A stretch of DNA of 64,000 nucleotides, from positions 1 through 64,000 of the forward strand of contig DMXM01000003.1 in assembly GCA_003482905.1 (NCBI GenBank). The letters run 5' to 3'. The translations under genes were made by a program, and so were the position numbers. Source of the DNA: Elusimicrobiota bacterium. Its GTDB lineage: Bacteria > Elusimicrobiota > Elusimicrobia > Elusimicrobiales > UBA9959. Shown here one piece after another: positions 26,622 through 34,035 of this stretch. The notes below the pieces were generated by a model. It searched no databases. It had not been told where the DNA came from and saw only the letters and a program-made list of their open reading frames with translations. The first letter of the stretch is position 1, and every line of letters begins with the position of its first letter.

Positions 26622-27664
26622 AATGGCTTTATCACATTCTCAAGGATTTCGGTCGCGGCTTCCGCGCCTCTTCCTTTATAACCGGCCAGGTCCAGATAAG
26701 TCTGCACTGCGCCGGCCACGGTGCCGCCGTTCACTTTCCCGGCGCCGTAAAAAACACCGGCATCGTATGGCAGCATCAGCAGAAGGTTCCCCCCGCTTTC
26801 CACCTCTTTGATACCGGCGGAAGCAAACAGCTCCGCACGGAATTCACCCACATACGCCATAGCACGCTGATATCTTACGGCCGGCCAGAAGCGGGCCGCC
26901 GCGGAAAAACCGGCAAGGGCGAAGCGTATTCCGTTCTTTGCGCAAAGTTCTTCCAAAGCGGCCTCGGTCTCGGCAAGGCTTTTAACGCTGTAACACTCTT
27001 TGAGCGTATTTTTCCGGAAGTAATAATTCTGCGCCCATTGGGAAAGCACCGCCGCCGGGTTGGAGAGCCGCAAACCAGGCGCGGAGGTATCCAGCCATTC
27101 CCTTTCAGCCAGGGCGTTTTTGACATTAGCGATCTGCCCCAGGCTTACGCCTGCTTCCCCTGCCAATTCCGCCATTTTCCATGGTTTTTTGGCCGCCGAC
27201 AGAAGTACCCGCAATACGCGTTCAGCCTTAGGCGAATATAGTTTACGCAGGTCCCTTTTAACGGTAAAAGCGTTGGGATTGCCTTTACACTCTATGTAAA
27301 TGCCGCCAAAAGAGAGGCGGCAATTCCCGCTGAAATCCATGTAGCCGGTATTATTTCCCGCCAACACTTCCCCGGCCTCAACGGAGATGTAAGGAGCCAT
27401 AAATATCCCGTATATCTCAGGGTGGCTGTCATTGTATTTCTTAAGCTGGTAAGCGGCGTCCCTGGCGTATTTGGGTTGTCCAAGACTTTTGACTTCCACG
27501 GCACAGGTTAAAAGTTTCCCCTTATGTTTCAGTTTCAATAAAATATCAGCCCCTCCTGCGGGCTGGTCCTTTATGGAAACCAGTTCAATAAAAGGAATAG
27601 CCGCGAGAGTCTCTTTTAAAATCTCTTTTGCCCTGCCCAAAGAAGCATTTTCATTAATATTCAT
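26615..27664 (-). CDS. AbiEi-like antitoxin with N-terminal nuclease-like domain
   Basis: A 349-aa protein. The first 140 residues have a restriction-endonuclease-like look (DILLKLKHKGKLLTCAVEVKSLG, then an alpha-helix with KY.DSHPEIYGI); the catalytic status is unknown. A winged helix follows (YSPKAERVLRVLL, MAELAGEAGVSLGQIANVKNAL), which is typical of the AbiEi antitoxin/transcriptional repressor family. It should neutralise the downstream toxin and repress the pair. A textbook promoter precedes it (27688-27716). The long N-terminal extension is known in some AbiEi homologues. Confidence 0.75.
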   Translation of the reverse strand: MNINENASLGRAKEILKETLAAIPFIELVSIKDQPAGGADILLKLKHKGKLLTCAVEVKSLGQPKYARDAAYQLKKYNDSHPEIYGIFMAPYISVEAGEVLAGNNTGYMDFSGNCRLSFGGIYIECKGNPNAFTVKRDLRKLYSPKAERVLRVLLSAAKKPWKMAELAGEAGVSLGQIANVKNALAEREWLDTSAPGLRLSNPAAVLSQWAQNYYFRKNTLKECYSVKSLAETEAALEELCAKNGIRFALAGFSAAARFWPAVRYQRAMAYVGEFRAELFASAGIKEVESGGNLLLMLPYDAGVFYGAGKVNGGTVAGAVQTYLDLAGYKGRGAEAATEILENVIKPLW

Positions 27665-27687
27665 GGTTTCAGCGTTTGCTGAAATAT

Positions 27688-27716
27688 ATTATATAGGTGA
27701 AACTACGAGTTGTCAA
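27688..27716 (-). promoter_or_regulatory. Consensus promoter of the AbiE-like pair
   Basis: TTGACA (27716-27711), 17-nt spacer, TATAAT (27693-27688); the leader is about 17 nt. No terminator is seen between it and the upstream Wadjet operon end at 27752. Confidence 0.8.
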
Positions 27717-27751
27717 GCCCCGCTCCCCCGGCACGGCGGTGCGGCCGACGC

Positions 27752-28597
27752 TCAACCCAACAGAAGAATCTCCTGTTCCAGACCGGAATTGCAGACATTC
27801 ATCTGCTCAATAATACGAAGCGCGTCCGGGTCTTTTGTCGCGCGCAAGCGGCGCAAGACGGCTTCAGAGTCTATAAGCAATTCGCGCTTGCCGTATTTTT
27901 CAAACAGGTTTTCTATATTCGCGGGGGTATGCAGTTTTACCCTGGCACCGCAGACTTCCTTAAGACGTAAATATTCATCAATCCCTACCGGGTCATAGTC
28001 TCCACAATGCACGAAGCTGCATTTGGACATTTCTGCTGAAGTGAACCACGCCAGCATTCTGCCGGACATCTTCCCCCCGGCATAAACGGCGGCATCAGCG
28101 GCGACCTTCATCTTTTCAAAACACAAAAACGGTTCAAGGTTTTCTACAATCGCCAGCGTTCCTCCGCAACCCCAGAAGGGCAGCTCCTTAAGCAGGAATG
28201 CCGCTACTCCGTATTTCCCGGTTAAGGACGCCGCGGGCAGCGCCTCCCCCTTTCTTTCAAAGACCATATTGTTAAAAGCTCTGATCAAAACCGGTTCAGC
28301 CACTGTAATCCCGGCTGCTTTTGCATCCCGATAATAGCCCACGGCTGTGGCACGGGGCGTATCTCCAGCCGGGGCTACACTCAAACCCGAAGGGAAAAGC
28401 TGCGCGGCAAATGCCTCCAGCACGGCTTTGTTGCGCACCGCAACCCTGGTACCGGCCCCAATGCGTTCTTCCTGCAGAATGCCGGCGGCGAACTGCGGGC
28501 TTAAAGCGGCCCGCGCGGAGGCGGAGAACAGGGACAGCGGAGCGGAGCCTTCCTTTAAAAGCGTACCGAGCAGTTTCGCCAGGGCGGGCCGCCTCAT
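27752..28597 (-). CDS. jetD: Wadjet nuclease subunit JetD (TOPRIM)
   Basis: A 281-aa protein. The C-terminal half has the TOPRIM signature: conserved Glu152 in VENLEP and the DxD pair D200/D202 in CGDYDPVG, with the terminal acidic LEQE. This is the arrangement of JetD (DUF3322/DUF2220 type), the nuclease that cuts plasmid DNA after JetABC has looped it. It is short compared with most JetD proteins (about 380 aa), so the N-terminal arm domain is reduced. It overlaps jetC by 4 bp and is the last gene of the operon. Confidence 0.82.
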   Translation of the reverse strand: MRRPALAKLLGTLLKEGSAPLSLFSASARAALSPQFAAGILQEERIGAGTRVAVRNKAVLEAFAAQLFPSGLSVAPAGDTPRATAVGYYRDAKAAGITVAEPVLIRAFNNMVFERKGEALPAASLTGKYGVAAFLLKELPFWGCGGTLAIVENLEPFLCFEKMKVAADAAVYAGGKMSGRMLAWFTSAEMSKCSFVHCGDYDPVGIDEYLRLKEVCGARVKLHTPANIENLFEKYGKRELLIDSEAVLRRLRATKDPDALRIIEQMNVCNSGLEQEILLLG

Positions 28598-31311
28598 GGC
28601 GCCGCCTTTTCAGCCGCCCTGTGACAGCGGACGCGGGAATTGCCGTCCAGGGAGACGCGGCCGTTTTCTTCGCGAACGAAGTAAACATACTCGGCCGCGT
28701 CCAGCGCGTCGGGGCTGGCCAGCACGGGCACAAAATTCAGGCTGCCTGCCGTCTTCATTATGGCCAGCAGATTGGCGCGGTCCAGGCTGGAAGCCTCGTC
28801 CAGGTAAAACGGCAGCACTACCTTGTCGCTATCCAACAAGCCGCGCAATAAAAGCAGATTTATCAGCACTTTTATCGTGATGGTAGTTCCGTTGGATTCG
28901 ATCCTATCCAGATCGGGATAGCGGCGGGTTTCGCCGCCAGGCCGCGTAATTTCAAAATGCAGGTCGAAAAGGTCCTGCAATTTTATCTGCGGATACTTGC
29001 CCAGCAGGGCGCCCAGCTCTTCCAGCGCCTTATCCGCGCCGGAGAGGTCGGCGAAGAGCGGGGTTTCATCCGCGTCTATCAAAGCCTTCAAACGGTCATC
29101 CCAATCCCTGCGGGTCTCGGCATTCAGGCGCACCTGGTCGAGATTGGAGATATCCACCTCGGCGAGTTTGCGATTAAGGTCCGAAACCTTGGTTTTAAGC
29201 GTATCCAGATCGCGCTTTAGGCCTTTGAAAGCGTTTTTCAGGCTGACGGCAAGGCTGGTCCAGGCCTCCTGCGCCAGTTTTTCTTTTTCCGGCAGCGCTT
29301 CCAGCTGCTGGCGTAGTTTAGTTATGGTTTCTTCCTCGGTAGCCGCTTTAAAGGCCGAATAAGTAGCCGCTTCTATACGCGCCAGGTAATCCTGCGCCTG
29401 GGCGTCTTCCCGCTCTTCCCGCGCGAAGCCGTCACGGTACAAAGCCAGCAGCTCCTCAAAATCTTCAGGCACAGGCTGCGCAGCCGCGGGCGGTGCTGCC
29501 GACCAGCTCTCTGGCAGCGCCGGAAGCCCCTGTCTTTGTTTCAGCAGGTTCCGCCGCTGGCGGTCCGCCTCCTCGCCCCTGCGCCCGAGCGCGTCGGCTT
29601 CCGCACGCAGCCGCTCTCTTTCAGTTTCCAGGCGGTTCTGCTCGCTGCGTATTTGGGCCGCTTCTTTTTCCAACCCGGCCGCCTGCTGCTGCCACTGCGG
29701 AGCCTGCGCCGCCTTTAAACTGAAAGTTTCAAATTCAAGAAGTTCCCGGTCTAGAGCGTCAGCTTCTTCTTGTTTTTGCGCCTTGAGCTTTTTCAGCTCT
29801 GTGGTTCTTTCAATATTCTTTAAGATCTCCCCATCTTTAGCGAGTTGCCTTTCGAGAATTTCGATTTCGGCTTTAAGCGCTTCGGGGTTAGTAAACGAAG
29901 CGAAATCCGCGCCGTGCAGAGCCGCTAGGTTAACGCTTAAGCCGGCAGCGTTAAACCGCCCGTCCCCAAGCTTCTCGTGCAGCCAGGTCAATTCTTTCAG
30001 CGCAGCCGCCTCGTCTTTGACCGTTATGCCGTCTTTAGTAAACGGCAGACCCAGCAGTTCCGGGTTAAGGATTTTAAAAACAGCTTCGGACTTCTCGGCT
30101 CCGAACTTCTCTTTCAGGCGCGAAGCCGCGTTGCCGGCGGAATTCTTAAGCCGCTCGCGCGCTTTTTCCAGATCCAGTTCCGCCCTGTCCAGCCGCGCCT
30201 TCACGCGCCCGGCAGGCTCCTCGCCGGCGTTACGCAGTTGAAAGGCCAGGTTTTCTATTTCCGTCCCCAGTGCCCGCCGGCGCTCCCGCTTCCAGTCCTC
30301 TACGAAATCCGCAAAGCGCAGCCGCCCTTGTTCCACTTCGGCCAGCGCATCGTTAACCCGGCTCAGGGCGGAGGCGGCTTTTATCTGCCGCTCCAGGCCC
30401 GCCGCAATATCCCGGCGCACGCCCGCCTGCTCCCCCTCCAGAGCGCGCTGACGCGCCACAATGTCGGCTGCTTCCCGTTCAAGGCGGTTCTTATTCTTCT
30501 CGTAGGCTGCCCCGATGGCGGCCCATAAAGCCGGTAGCCTGCCGCGCAAGCGGCCGCGCTCATCGGCGTGGGCCAAAAACTTTGTTATATCCGGAACCAG
30601 GTTTTTAAGCGTGCGCACTTCCTGCGTGCCGCGTTTGATGGCGGTATACTGGCTGGTATAGCCACGTTCAAGGTCTATGGCGCGCACCTGAAATTCCGTG
30701 TCGTAAATTTCCAACAGAAGCTCTTTCAGCTCCTCCTGTTTAAGGTGCGAAAGGCGCAGCAGGTTGCAGAAAGCGGAGCGGAAACGTTCATAGTAATCCC
30801 GGTGGCGCAACGGTACCAGGCCCAGGTTCACGCCATTATTATCCCCTACGCCTGTTAGCGCCGCCCGCAGATGCTTAGGCTCCAGTTCGGCGTAGCCTTT
30901 GAGCGAGAGTTTTTCTTTGATCTTCTGGAAAGGCAGCGGCCGCCTGTCGCCGTCAATAAAGTCCTCTTCCTCGAACTTGCCGGTCCAGGCAAAACGTTCG
31001 TAATCATGCATTTTAAGCGGCCCAAGGCCGCGCACCCCCAGGCACTGTATGCCCGTGGGCGTCATGCACTCAAAGATCACGTAGCTGTACGCATCCGGAA
31101 AGTAATATCTGCGCGTCTGCTCCAGGCTGCGCGAGAAGTGCATTTTACGCTGGTCGTCGATATACAGAAATTGCAGCAAGGCAATAAGGGAAGTCTTCCC
31201 CACATTATTAGGACCGACCAGGTGCAGGGAAGAATCGGTGTCCACGCAGGCGTAATCATACTTGCCGCAATGAATGGCTATAAGGCGGGCGAGGCCCTGG
31301 CGGGAGATCAT
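28594..31311 (-). CDS. jetC: Wadjet SMC-like ATPase JetC (MukB/MksB type)
   Basis: A 905-aa SMC-like protein: Walker A GPNNVGKTS (residues 33-41), long coiled coil from about 250 to 790, then SNGTTITIKV as the degenerate ABC signature and FYLDEASSLD (Walker B near residue 838). JetC dimers with JetA and JetB extrude DNA loops and sense small circular DNA. It is shorter than typical JetC (about 1,100 aa), meaning a shorter coiled coil. GGAGGAG precedes the ATG. It overlaps jetB and jetD by 4 bp each. Confidence 0.88.
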   Translation of the reverse strand: MISRQGLARLIAIHCGKYDYACVDTDSSLHLVGPNNVGKTSLIALLQFLYIDDQRKMHFSRSLEQTRRYYFPDAYSYVIFECMTPTGIQCLGVRGLGPLKMHDYERFAWTGKFEEEDFIDGDRRPLPFQKIKEKLSLKGYAELEPKHLRAALTGVGDNNGVNLGLVPLRHRDYYERFRSAFCNLLRLSHLKQEELKELLLEIYDTEFQVRAIDLERGYTSQYTAIKRGTQEVRTLKNLVPDITKFLAHADERGRLRGRLPALWAAIGAAYEKNKNRLEREAADIVARQRALEGEQAGVRRDIAAGLERQIKAASALSRVNDALAEVEQGRLRFADFVEDWKRERRRALGTEIENLAFQLRNAGEEPAGRVKARLDRAELDLEKARERLKNSAGNAASRLKEKFGAEKSEAVFKILNPELLGLPFTKDGITVKDEAAALKELTWLHEKLGDGRFNAAGLSVNLAALHGADFASFTNPEALKAEIEILERQLAKDGEILKNIERTTELKKLKAQKQEEADALDRELLEFETFSLKAAQAPQWQQQAAGLEKEAAQIRSEQNRLETERERLRAEADALGRRGEEADRQRRNLLKQRQGLPALPESWSAAPPAAAQPVPEDFEELLALYRDGFAREEREDAQAQDYLARIEAATYSAFKAATEEETITKLRQQLEALPEKEKLAQEAWTSLAVSLKNAFKGLKRDLDTLKTKVSDLNRKLAEVDISNLDQVRLNAETRRDWDDRLKALIDADETPLFADLSGADKALEELGALLGKYPQIKLQDLFDLHFEITRPGGETRRYPDLDRIESNGTTITIKVLINLLLLRGLLDSDKVVLPFYLDEASSLDRANLLAIMKTAGSLNFVPVLASPDALDAAEYVYFVREENGRVSLDGNSRVRCHRAAEKAAP

Positions 31312-31850
31312 ATTTTCTCCTCCGCGGCTTCGCTTTCTTTAAAGATCTCCATGCAGAGGTCCAAAAAGCGGTACGCCGGCGCTCTGAAACGAAAGGAATC
31401 CGGGCCTTCCATTTTGAGAAAGCCGAAGCGCTCCATGGTGCGCAGGGTCTGGCGCAGCTCTTCCTCGGTTGGCATGCCGGCTTCCAGCATAATGTCACGG
31501 TAGCGTTCACGGCGGAGGTGTTCCAGCTTATCGACAAAGAATAGGGAAGTCATTATCTGTTCTTCAGCGCTGGCCCCGGAGTCGGCCAGGGTTTCCACCA
31601 ATATAAACATGAAGACGGCCATCCGGGAGGAAGTGTCGCTTATATCCACCTCCCCTTTGAAGTAATAAAAGCCGCGTGGATGTTTTATGAGCTCGAAACC
31701 GAGCTTAGCGAATAGTTCCGTGAAAGCGGCTTCGCCGTTGTGCAGGTTAAAATAGAGGTCCGCGTCTTCGGGCGCTATATGGCGGCCTTTGCGCAGCGCG
31801 TCAAAAACCTCGTCAAGGCGCGGCAACTCCGTGTTTTTCTCAGTTTCCAT
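31308..31850 (-). CDS. jetB: Wadjet/MksE-like subunit JetB
   Basis: A 180-aa protein (METEKNTELPRLDEVFDALRKGRHI onward) of the MukE/MksE type: a winged-helix protein that bridges the kleisin JetA and the ATPase JetC. Visible are FNLHNGEAAFTELFAKLGFEL and a C-terminal helix with RQTLRTMERFGFL. The start at 31850 has GGGAG 9 nt upstream and overlaps jetA by 11 bp; an in-frame Met at 31925 would overlap by 86 bp and is less likely. Confidence 0.75.
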   Translation of the reverse strand: METEKNTELPRLDEVFDALRKGRHIAPEDADLYFNLHNGEAAFTELFAKLGFELIKHPRGFYYFKGEVDISDTSSRMAVFMFILVETLADSGASAEEQIMTSLFFVDKLEHLRRERYRDIMLEAGMPTEEELRQTLRTMERFGFLKMEGPDSFRFRAPAYRFLDLCMEIFKESEAAEEKI

Positions 31851-33066
31851 TTTTTTTAACTCCCATCGGCTTGGCCGAGAAAGAAAGGCCCTGCGCTGCG
31901 TAACTCTTTTCCGTCCTGTCGGCAAAGCGTGTAGTGCCGAATTCGCCGTAATAAAAACGCGCGTAGCAGCGCAGCAGCTGTTCCGGCGCGGCCTGCGGAT
32001 ACTGCGCTATCAGCCAGGCCAGCGCGTCATCCAGGGGAACGGCTTTTTTAGCTTTTGTTTTAAAGTCGTCCGCCTGGATAAGGGACGCCAGGTCAGGCGC
32101 GCGCACGGCGCACAGCGGGGGAGGCAGTTTCGGGGTATAACCCTTTAGCCCCAGCATGTACGCGCGTATAGCTTCGTCCGCAAACAGGCCTTTGGCGCGC
32201 CAACTGGAAATCCCAAGGCGTTTTGTAAGGTCTATAGTCTGCAAACCGCCCCGCTTTATAAGCCCAAGCGCGTGAGCCGCGCCGCGCGACACCGCGCTTT
32301 CCCGGTGCAGTTCGTTATGCAGCGGCAGCAGTTCTTTTATGCTTTCTTTAAAGTCGGCGGCAATCTCGCGGCGCAGACGCAGCGCGCGGCTGCGCAGCGC
32401 GGCGAACTCCCGGTGCACGGCCAGGTCGGTTTCAAAAGCCGTTTCCCCGTGCGCAAGCGCCGCTTCAAGTGAATCAAGCTGGCGTTCCATTTCTTTGCGC
32501 ACGTCCAGCATATCGCGCAGCGGCGCCATATAGCGCGTCCAGAGATAATCCACCCGGCCAAGCCGCTCTTTCACCGTCAGCCCCGCTTTGTTCGCCTTCA
32601 GCTTCACCACATCGGCAACAATAGCTTCACGGCTGTGGCGGGAATCCTGGCGCATGCGCTCCACTTCGTCGGCGGCGTCGGCCAGCAGGCGCACGGCCCC
32701 GGCCCCGTCTTTGTCCGCCACGGCTTTAACAAGCCCACCGCCCAGCTTTTGTAAATCGGACAGGTAGGCCTGGATAACTTCCACGGAAGTAAGCCGGTAT
32801 TCGTGCAGGAGATAGGCCAATAATTGCGCCACGGGCCGGCGCATTTCATAGGCGGCCGTGGCTTCCGGCGACGGTTCTATGATCCCTAATTCCTCAAGCT
32901 GGTTTATCACCCGCTGCGGCGCGGGGTCATTTTCTTTGCGGCAGGCAAGCACATATTCGCGCAGTTCCGTTTCGGTTATACGCGAGCGTTTTTCATAGAG
33001 GCGTTCTAAAAGCTCGCTATGGTCGGCCGCAAAGCGAAAAAAAGTAAGAGGGCTTATTATTGCCAT
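31840..33066 (-). CDS. jetA: Wadjet kleisin-like subunit JetA
   Basis: A 408-aa MukF/MksF-like protein. The N-terminal winged-helix region begins ISPLTFFRFAADHSELLERLYEKR and includes QRVINQLEELGII. A helical middle follows, then a C-terminal winged-helix-like part. It would be the kleisin that closes the JetC ring. The assignment leans on position: four genes overlapping in the order A-B-C-D, with clear JetC and JetD. It heads the operon. A TATACT -10 at 33083-33088 is possible and no Shine-Dalgarno is seen. Confidence 0.75.
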   Translation of the reverse strand: MAIISPLTFFRFAADHSELLERLYEKRSRITETELREYVLACRKENDPAPQRVINQLEELGIIEPSPEATAAYEMRRPVAQLLAYLLHEYRLTSVEVIQAYLSDLQKLGGGLVKAVADKDGAGAVRLLADAADEVERMRQDSRHSREAIVADVVKLKANKAGLTVKERLGRVDYLWTRYMAPLRDMLDVRKEMERQLDSLEAALAHGETAFETDLAVHREFAALRSRALRLRREIAADFKESIKELLPLHNELHRESAVSRGAAHALGLIKRGGLQTIDLTKRLGISSWRAKGLFADEAIRAYMLGLKGYTPKLPPPLCAVRAPDLASLIQADDFKTKAKKAVPLDDALAWLIAQYPQAAPEQLLRCYARFYYGEFGTTRFADRTEKSYAAQGLSFSAKPMGVKKNGN

Positions 33067-33316
33067 AAACTGATAGCTGCCAAGTATATCCTATCTTTTT
33101 GAAATACCATGGGCAATCGGCGCAAAACTAACCGGCCCCGGATAAATACCGGAAACACACATAACTTTATGCTTTACCTATAAGCCTTTGAGCAAAGCGG
33201 CCGCGCTGCGTGGCCACGCCCGCGACGACACCTCGCGGATAAGGGACTCACTCGCTCCCATCCGGGTGTTCATCGAAAAAGTGGCGAACTTCGACCAATA
33301 GCCGCCACCAATTAAA
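33067..33316. other. Gene-free stretch before jetA
   Basis: 250 bp without a supportable gene. It holds a possible jetA -10 (TATACT, 33088-33083 minus, with no recognisable -35) and some short inverted repeats. Nothing else is seen. Confidence 0.4.
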
Positions 33317-33340
33317 ATCCGGCCCTTTTAAAGGCCGGAT
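33317..33340 (-). terminator. Intrinsic terminator of tmRNA
   Basis: An 8-bp stem ATCCGGCC/GGCCGGAT followed on the minus strand by TTTTAAT, 7 nt after the CCA end of tmRNA. Confidence 0.85.
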
Positions 33341-33346
33341 CTTAAA

Positions 33347-33698
33347 TGGTGGAGGTGCCGGGATTCGCACCCGGGTCCGTAAACCGCTTGTCAGAACCGC
33401 TACAGGCTTAGCCTCGAGTTTGTCTCGGCCGGACTAAGTTCAAGGCGACAAGTACCGGCCAAGTTCCGTTTAGTCTTTTGCCTACCAGGGACGAAACGCG
33501 CCCCAGGAGACAGCATCCCGCATTGTAACGCTCTACATTCCGCGCGGGCGGCAGTCTGCGAGCGAGGCACACTTAAGCGTGCGCCCAGGCCATCTCGTTG
33601 GAGTTGGCTTTTGTTGTTTTGACCCTGTTTTACATGGCCTGGTCAACCATGGCCTGCTGATCTGACAGAACAAGTTAACGTCGAACCTATTCACCCCC
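33347..33698 (-). ncRNA. ssrA: Transfer-messenger RNA (tmRNA)
   Basis: A 352-nt tmRNA. The 5' end GGGGGTG pairs with CACCTCC next to the encoded ACCA 3' end; the T arm reads GGTGCGAATCCCGGCAC-like with a TTCGA/TGCGAAT loop. The reading frame after GGGTC is AAA ACA ACA AAA GCC AAC TCC AAC GAG ATG GCC TGG, then GCG CAC GCT TAA. The tag is therefore KTTKANSNEMAWAHA after the tRNA alanine. It rescues stalled ribosomes with SmpB and marks the proteins for proteolysis. The tag ends in AHA rather than the usual ALAA. The pseudoknot-rich middle (hairpins with GCGGGATGC etc.) fits the class. Confidence 0.93.
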
Positions 33699-33752
33699 GC
33701 TTGTCGCACCCCGCTCGCACTGCACAGCGAGCGGGGCGAATAACGCCGGCCC

Positions 33753-33781
33753 TTTATAGGAACCGGGCCGGTGCGACACAA
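33753..33781 (-). promoter_or_regulatory. Promoter of tmRNA
   Basis: TTGTGT (33781-33776), 17-nt spacer, TATAAA (33758-33753). The precursor would carry a 45-50 nt 5' leader with a strong hairpin CCCCGCTCGC/GCGAGCGGGG next to the mature 5' end, a normal RNase P substrate layout. Confidence 0.7.
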
Positions 33782-34035
33782 GGAGGGCTCTGCCCTCCGT
33801 TTCATCGTCGCTTGCTTACTGCGCTTCGCTTGTGCGCTGCGCTGAACCACCCGAAGATGAAATCTCCTTATTGGAGTTGTACCGCACCCCTCATCCGGGA
33901 TGAGGGCGCGCTTAAACAAAAGGGTTCTCAAAGAACTGTGTGTTGCTGACGTCTATATATAGTCTAGCACGTTTTCATTGGGAAGACCATAGGTAAAATG
34001 GACCGGGATAGAGCGGGCTTTGGGCCTATACTTTG
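33782..34035. other. Gene-free stretch upstream of tmRNA
   Basis: Contains a GGAGGGC/GCCCTCC hairpin (33782-33798), a near-perfect palindrome CCCTCATCC-G-GGATGAGGG (33888-33906), a TATATATAG box near 33955-33965 and a 12-mer AGTTGTACCGCA (33875-33886) that also occurs at 4602-4613 in the candidate RNA. No coding frame is convincing. It may hold a further minus-strand transcript. Confidence 0.35.

Noticed and set aside
33533..33931. A 132-codon minus-strand open frame over the tmRNA 5' half
   Set aside because: It overlaps tmRNA and its promoter; the tmRNA call is far stronger.
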